64,000 bases of DNA from Vanilla planifolia (taxonomy: Eukaryota > Streptophyta > Magnoliopsida > Asparagales > Orchidaceae). The notes beneath the pieces are model-generated. The model saw only the letters and a list, made by a program, of their open reading frames with translations, was not told the origin of the DNA and searched no databases. The position numbers and the translations under genes are program-made. Location of the stretch: contig CM043868.1 in NCBI GenBank assembly GCA_023846275.1, forward strand, positions 5,165,153 through 5,229,152. The letters run 5' to 3'. Shown in pieces: positions 59,175-64,000 of the stretch (positions are counted from its first letter, which is position 1; the number at the start of each line of letters is the position of its first letter).

Positions 59175-62100
59175 ATGAACGACAACTATGATAATTGGTG
59201 CATCCAATTTAAGGCCCTTCTTGGCTCGCAAGACCTTTGGGAGATTGTTATCGATGGCTTTGATGAATCAGATGCTACTGAAGCGGAGAAGAAATTGTTG
59301 AAAGAAAATCAGAGAAAAGACAAAAAGGCATTGTTCTTGATATATCAAGGACTTGATGAAGTCACTTTTGAGAAAGTTGTAGAAGCGACTACAAGCAAAG
59401 AGGTTTGGAGTAAACTCAACACAATCTTCAAAGGTGTTGAACGGGTGAAGCGTGTACGGCTTCAAATCCTTAGGGGTGATTTTGAGCAAGCAAAGATGAA
59501 TGAAAATGAGACTATCTCAGATTATATCTCACGATTGATTGCTATTGTGAATTTGATGAAGAGAAATGGAGAACAAATTGACGACGTACGTGTCATTGAA
59601 AAGGTACTTCGTTCTTTAACTCCTATGTTTGAGCATGTGGTAACCGCAATTGAAGAATCTAAAGATATATGTAGTTTATCTATTGAAGAGCTAATGGGTT
59701 CTTTACAAGTGCATGAGCAAAGACTAAAGAAAAAAGCTGAAGTTACACCTATTGATCAAGCATTAGAGTCAAAACTAAATTTGAAGGAAGACAATACATT
59801 GAAGAAAGAGAATTCAAATTCAAGAGGAAGAGGACAAGGTTCATATAGAGGACGTGGAAGAGGTCGTTTCCAAAACAGATCTCAACAGAAATTTAATCAA
59901 TCTTACACTCAACACGGGCATGGAAGAAATAATTCTTCTCGAGGTCGAGGACAACGTAGAAATATTGAATGTTACAATTGTCATAAATTTGGTCATTATG
60001 CTTCTGATTGTTGGCATAAGAATAGTCAATCAAATTATGTTGAAACATCGAAAGAAGAGTCAATATCTTTATTGGCTGAAAAAGAGGGCATCGAAAAAGA
60101 AGATGTATGGTTTCTTGATTCAGGAGCAAGCAACCATATGTGTGGAAAAAGACATCTATTTGAGTCAATTGAAAATATGCAAGCAAGTGTGAGTCTTGGA
60201 GACTCATCAAAGTTGAAAGTTGAAGGCAAAGGTAATATAAAACTTTACAAAGAGAATGGGTTTCCAATTATTATTTCAGATGCATATTTTATTCCTGATA
60301 TGAAAAGTAATATCCTTAGCCTTGGGCAATTAATTGAGAAAGGATATATTATACATATGGAGAATGGTTATCTTTTTTTGCAAGATTCAAAGGGAAGGAA
60401 TATTACCAAAGTGAAGATGTCGACAAATCGCATGTTTCCTCTTCAATTAAAATCAACAAGTGAAGTTTGTTATCTTGGGCATCTTTCAAATGATTCTTTG
60501 AAATGGCATCTAAGGTATGGTCACCTTAACTTTGGAGGTTTAAAATTATTGGCAAAAGAAGGAATGGTGAAAGGTCTTCCTTTATTGGATGATCCAAACC
60601 ATATATGTGAAGCTTGTATACTTGGAAAGCAACATCGTCTACCATTTTCGAAGAATAACACTTGGAGAGCTAAAAGGCCATTACAGCTTATTCATACAGA
60701 TATTTGTGGTCCATTGGTGCCATTATCAAATGGAGGTAACAAGTATTTTATTACTTTCATAGATGATTTCAGTAGAAAAATGTGGACATATTTTATTAAG
60801 GAGAAATCTGCTGCTATCTCCATATTTAAAGAGTTCAAATGCAAGGTTGAAAAAGAGAGTGGGTTATTCATTCAATGCCTTAGATCTGATAGAGGTGGTG
60901 AATACACTTCAAATGAATTTATTCAATTATGTAAGCAAGAAGGCATACGACATCAATTTACCACTAGTTATACTCCACAACAAAATGGAGTAGCTGAAAG
61001 AAGAAATCGTACTATCCTTGATATGACAAGGACAATGATGAGAGAGAGGAATATGCCAAAAGAATTTTGGGCAGAAGCAGTTGCATGTTCAACTTATCTG
61101 TTGAATCGATGTCCTACTAAAGCTGTGCGTTATATGACTCCACAAGAAGCTTGGAGTGGATATACACCAAGTGTTTCTCATTTTCGAATATTTGGTTGTA
61201 TTGCATATGCACAGGTACCTAATGCAACAAGGAAGAAATTAGATGATAAAGGTGAAAAATACATATTCATTGGGTACAGCGAGGAGTCAAAAGCCTACAA
61301 ACTCTACAATCCTTTAACCAAAAAGGTATTCATTAGTCGTGATGTTGTGTTTGTAGAAGAAGATACTTGGAAGTGGACGGAAGAGAATGATGATAAAACT
61401 ATCACGCTTGGGCAAGAAGAAGAAATTCAAAATCAACAAACTCATGATTTGAATTCTCCAACAAGTTCTCCCTCAAGATCAACTATTATGCAAAAGAAAA
61501 CACATCCTATTGACTCAAGCAAAAAGATGAAAAGTTTACAAGAGATATATGAGCAAACGTCCCAATATTCTAACTTATTCTGTTATTTTGCTGATTATGA
61601 ACCTATTTCTTTTGATGAAGCAGTGCAAGATATAAATTGGCAAAAAGCTATGGATGAAGAAATAGCATCTATAGAAAAGAATAATACATGGGAGTTGGTT
61701 GAACTCCCTCCTCAAAAGAAACCCATAGGAGTTAAATGGGTTTACAAGATCAAGCATAAAGCAGATGGAACAGTGGATCGATACAAGGCAAGACTTGTGG
61801 CAAAAGGTTTTAAACAAAAATATGCACATCATGGATGGAAGGTATGTCAACTTGATGTTAAATCGGCATTTTTGAATGGAGTTTTAGAAGAAGAAGTTTA
61901 TATTGATCAACCTGAAGGTTACAAAATTGTGAATAATCCACATAAAGTCTATCGTTTGAAAAAGGCTTTATATGGATTGAAACAAGCACCAAGAGCATGG
62001 AATACCAAGATTGATGGATATCTTCAACAACAAGGATTCCAAAAATGTCCATTTGAGCATGCACTTTACATTAAGACAACTCAAAATAATATTCTTATAG

Positions 62101-63059
62101 TTTGTCTTTATGTAGATGATTTGCTTTATACAGGAAATTCTTTTGAATTGTTTCAAGAATTCAAAAGAACTATGCAGTATGAATTTGAAATGACAGATAA
62201 TGGTGAAATGTCATACTTCCTTGGTTTGGAAGTAAAGCAAATGAAAATTGGAATCCAAATCTCTCAAAGAAGATACGCTACTGAACTTCTAAAGAAGTTT
62301 AGAATGGAAGATTGTAAATCAGTGGCAACACCACTTGATGTAAGAATGAAACTAAGTAGAGAAGGAGAAGGAAAAGATGTTGACTCTACTTTATTTAAAA
62401 GTCTTGTAGGTAGTCTTCGTTACCTCACTATCACAAGACCTGATATTTTATATTCTGTTGGACTCATTAGTCGATATATGGAAAATCCAAAGGAAACACA
62501 TTGGATGGTTGCAAAAAGAATACTAAGATATATTAAAGGAACACTTGATTATGGTTTGTATTTCACTAACCAAAGTGGGACAGATTTATGTGGCTACTCT
62601 GATAGTGATTGGGGAGGTGATATAGATGAAAGGAAGAGTACAACTGGTTATTGTTTCTTCTTCGGATCATCAGCATTTATGTGGAGATCAACTAAACAAG
62701 ATGTCATTGCTCTTTCGTCTTGTGAAGCAGAGTATATTGCAGCTTCATCAACAGTTTGTGAAGCAATTTGGTTACGAAATTTATTACTGGAGTTACAACA
62801 TCAACAAGAAGAGCCAACAACTATATTTATTGATAATATGTCAGCCATAAAATTAGCAAAAAATCCAGTACAACATGGGAGAAGCAAGCATATCGAGACA
62901 AGGTATCATTTTCTTCGTGATCATGTCAACAAGGAGACTATAAGATTGGTACATTGCAATACTGAAGAACAAGTAGCTGATATTTTCACTAAATCGCTTG
63001 GAGTGAAGAAGTTTGAAGAATTACGAGATCAATTAGGGTTGAAGATACTTCAAGTTTGA
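59175..63059 (+). pseudogene. gag-pol: Copia gag-pol, long open frame with start nonsense and RT deletion
   Basis: The frame is open from ATG 59,175 to TGA 63,057-63,059 (1294 residues). An in-frame ATG at 59,139 with copia-like following residues is probably the original start, but TAA at 59,154-59,156 (codon 6) cuts it off. Domains in order: gag (UBN2-type, 'NYDNWCIQFKALLGSQ') to about residue 185; basic RG-rich linker; CCHC knuckle about 266-279; protease 'FLDSGASNHM' about 315; gag-pre-integrase with a 'HLRYGHLN...CEACILGK' zinc module; integrase 'HTDICGPL', 'SDRGGEYTS', 'NGVAERRNRT'; RT with YVDD at about 979; RNase H 'SDSDWGGD' and 'SSCEAEYIAAS'. Right after 'KARLVAKGFKQKY' (residue 883) about 30 normally conserved residues are missing in frame. 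RT is therefore probably inactive. Confidence 0.9.
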
Positions 63060-63069
63060 GAGGGAGTAA
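63058..63069 (+). other. Copia polypurine tract
   Basis: The sequence gagagggagtaa directly precedes the 3' LTR and overlaps the end of the gag-pol stop codon. Confidence 0.85.
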
Positions 63070-63419
63070 TGTTAGCAAACTTTAAGTTTTTTAAATGTTT
63101 GGTTAGCACTTTTTAAGTGCTTATTAGCATGTTTTAAGGAGTTGTTAGTACTTTTTAAACATGGTTAGTATCTTTTAAGTATTTTGAGGATTTTTAGGGA
63201 TTTTAAGTATCTTGAAGATTTTTAGGGATTAGAAACAAACTTTTGAATTATGAGAAAAGATTTGGGAGATTAGATATGTTTTTTTGCTATAAATAGATGT
63301 AAGTGTTGTTTTGTTATTATGCAATTTTGATGAATAAAAGTTTCTTAGCTATTCTCTTCTTCTTCCTTAAGTCTTTCTTTGCAATTTCCCAATTTCTCCC
63401 TTCTCTTTTATTTCCATCA
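63070..63419 (+). repeat. Copia 3' LTR (350 bp)
   Basis: It is the same length as the 5' LTR with one difference noticed (C at 63,151). It is followed by the gatct duplication at 63,420-63,424. Confidence 0.95.
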
Positions 63420-64000
63420 GATCTTAGGTACGTGGGGAACAACTTTACTTGGTGCAACGGCAAGGAGGTGGGCGCGAGGATCTACGAAAGACTAGACAGA
63501 GCGTTTATGAACACTGAGGGGCTCCAATTGTTCCCAGGCTGCATGGTTACTCACCTTCCCAGGGTGGGCTCGGATCACTGCCCGCTCCTCATTGACCTTA
63601 GTGGGAGCCAACGATCGCGTGTGGAAGCCAGAATTCACTTTGAGAATGCCTGGCTTGATTTCCCACAAACCAGGGGAGTGGTCCATAGAATTTGGGCGAG
63701 GCGCACCCTTGGAGATAGCATGGATGTACTATCAACCAAATTTAAAAGGGTCCTGGTGGCTCTTCGCTGCTGGTGCAAGAGCACCTTGAGCAATGCTATA
63801 AGAAAAAACGTGGAGAGGGAGGAGAGTATTAATAACTTGCAGTTAAAAGAATCACAAGTGGGATTGGATGACACGGAGAATGCGCTCCTCAGCCGGCTAA
63901 TCGCGGAATTTCACCGCAGCGGTGCGTACGAAGAGAGGTGGTGGTGGCAAAGGGCGAAAGTGCACTGGGCACGGTTGGGGGACCGAAACACCAAGTTTTT
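63420..64000 (+). pseudogene. LINE ORF2, endonuclease domain, part 2 (continues past window)
   Basis: After the second GATCT copy the LINE frame continues open to the window end. Conserved endonuclease features are 'NNFTWCNG', 'RLDRAF' and the catalytic 'GSDHCPLL'. The last residues ('HWARLGDRNTKF') are the segment that usually precedes the RT domain in plant LINEs. No stop is seen here, so before the copia insertion ORF2 had only the TGA at 58,321 within the visible part. Confidence 0.85.

Larger units (their letters stand above)
58698..63419 (+). mobile_element. Ty1/copia LTR retrotransposon (4722 bp)
   Basis: It has two 350-bp LTRs (58,698-59,047 and 63,070-63,419) with TG/CA ends and one visible difference (T at 58,779 against C at 63,151). 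It also has an initiator-Met PBS, one long gag-pol frame, a PPT and a perfect GATCT target duplication inside the LINE endonuclease gene. Integrase preceding RT confirms copia order. The lineage is not assigned. The near-identical LTRs make it a recent arrival, yet the coding region already has two lesions. Confidence 0.95.
56343..64000 (+). mobile_element. 5'-truncated L1-type LINE, split by copia, runs off right edge
   Basis: The left junction is placed where similarity to repeat A stops. The element holds ORF1 (56,370-57,807, frameshifted), a spacer, and the endonuclease part of ORF2 (58,174-58,697 and 63,425-64,000) with the copia element between. Base composition is clearly more GC-rich than the surroundings. 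The window ends just before the expected start of reverse transcriptase, so RT, RNase H, tail and right target duplication are outside. Confidence 0.88.

Noticed and set aside
1..64000. CRISPR arrays, rRNA, tRNA genes, bacterial-type operons
   Set aside because: No regularly spaced repeat-spacer pattern, no rRNA-like block and no convincing tRNA cloverleaf was noticed. tRNA-related strings are primer-binding sites.

Overview
This window reads as repeat-rich, intergenic nuclear DNA of a flowering plant. The background is strongly AT-rich and almost everything recognisable is a retrotransposon of a plant type: a Tekay/Del-like chromovirus (Ty3/gypsy), a Ty1/copia element primed by initiator-Met tRNA, and L1-type LINEs with a DUF4283/CCHC ORF1 and an RNase H at the end of ORF2. 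I found no host protein-coding gene, no rRNA, no tRNA and no CRISPR. The species cannot be named from this sequence.

Layout. 1-8.5 kb: decayed AT-rich sequence with two blocks of one diverged direct repeat (1-590 and about 6.89-7.72 kb), two short near-perfect tandem duplications (151 bp and 111 bp), and a 5'-truncated LINE insertion on the minus strand (3213-4182) flanked by a 17-bp target duplication. 8.5-11.4 kb: decayed sequence with a possible LINE RT scrap and one unrecognised 81-codon ORF. About 11.4-16.5 kb: a long, badly decayed LINE on the minus strand in which ORF1, endonuclease, RT and RNase H traces follow each other in the right order. About 17.9-22.6 kb: a diverged head-to-tail duplication with a 2.37-kb unit. 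24.7-26.1 kb: a GC-richer LTR-like repeat holding an snRNA-type USE plus TATA promoter arrangement.

28,312-46,463: the centrepiece. This is an 18.15-kb tandem chromovirus, LTR-internal-LTR-internal-LTR, with three nearly identical LTRs of about 3.03 kb, two apparently identical internal regions each carrying an open 1453-codon gag-pol with a terminal chromodomain, two PBS and two PPT. One 5-bp target duplication (ATGCA) flanks only the outside. It is very young and looks coding-competent.

46.5-64 kb: nested layers. A diverged ~1.05-kb direct-repeat pair (about 47.26-48.32 kb, and 52.89-53.70 plus 56.09-56.34 kb) may be the LTRs of an old gypsy element. The second copy is split by a 2379-bp solo-LTR-like insertion with a TAAAG target duplication. 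A 5'-truncated LINE RNase H fragment lies at 49.24-49.82 kb. At 56.34 kb a larger LINE begins and runs off the right edge. Its ORF2 endonuclease is interrupted by a 4722-bp copia element (58,698-63,419) with a GATCT target duplication. That copia keeps a long open frame but has a nonsense codon just after its probable original start and an in-frame deletion in reverse transcriptase. The relative order is: old gypsy pair first, then the solo-LTR element and the LINE, then copia. The chromovirus tandem is a separate and probably more recent event.
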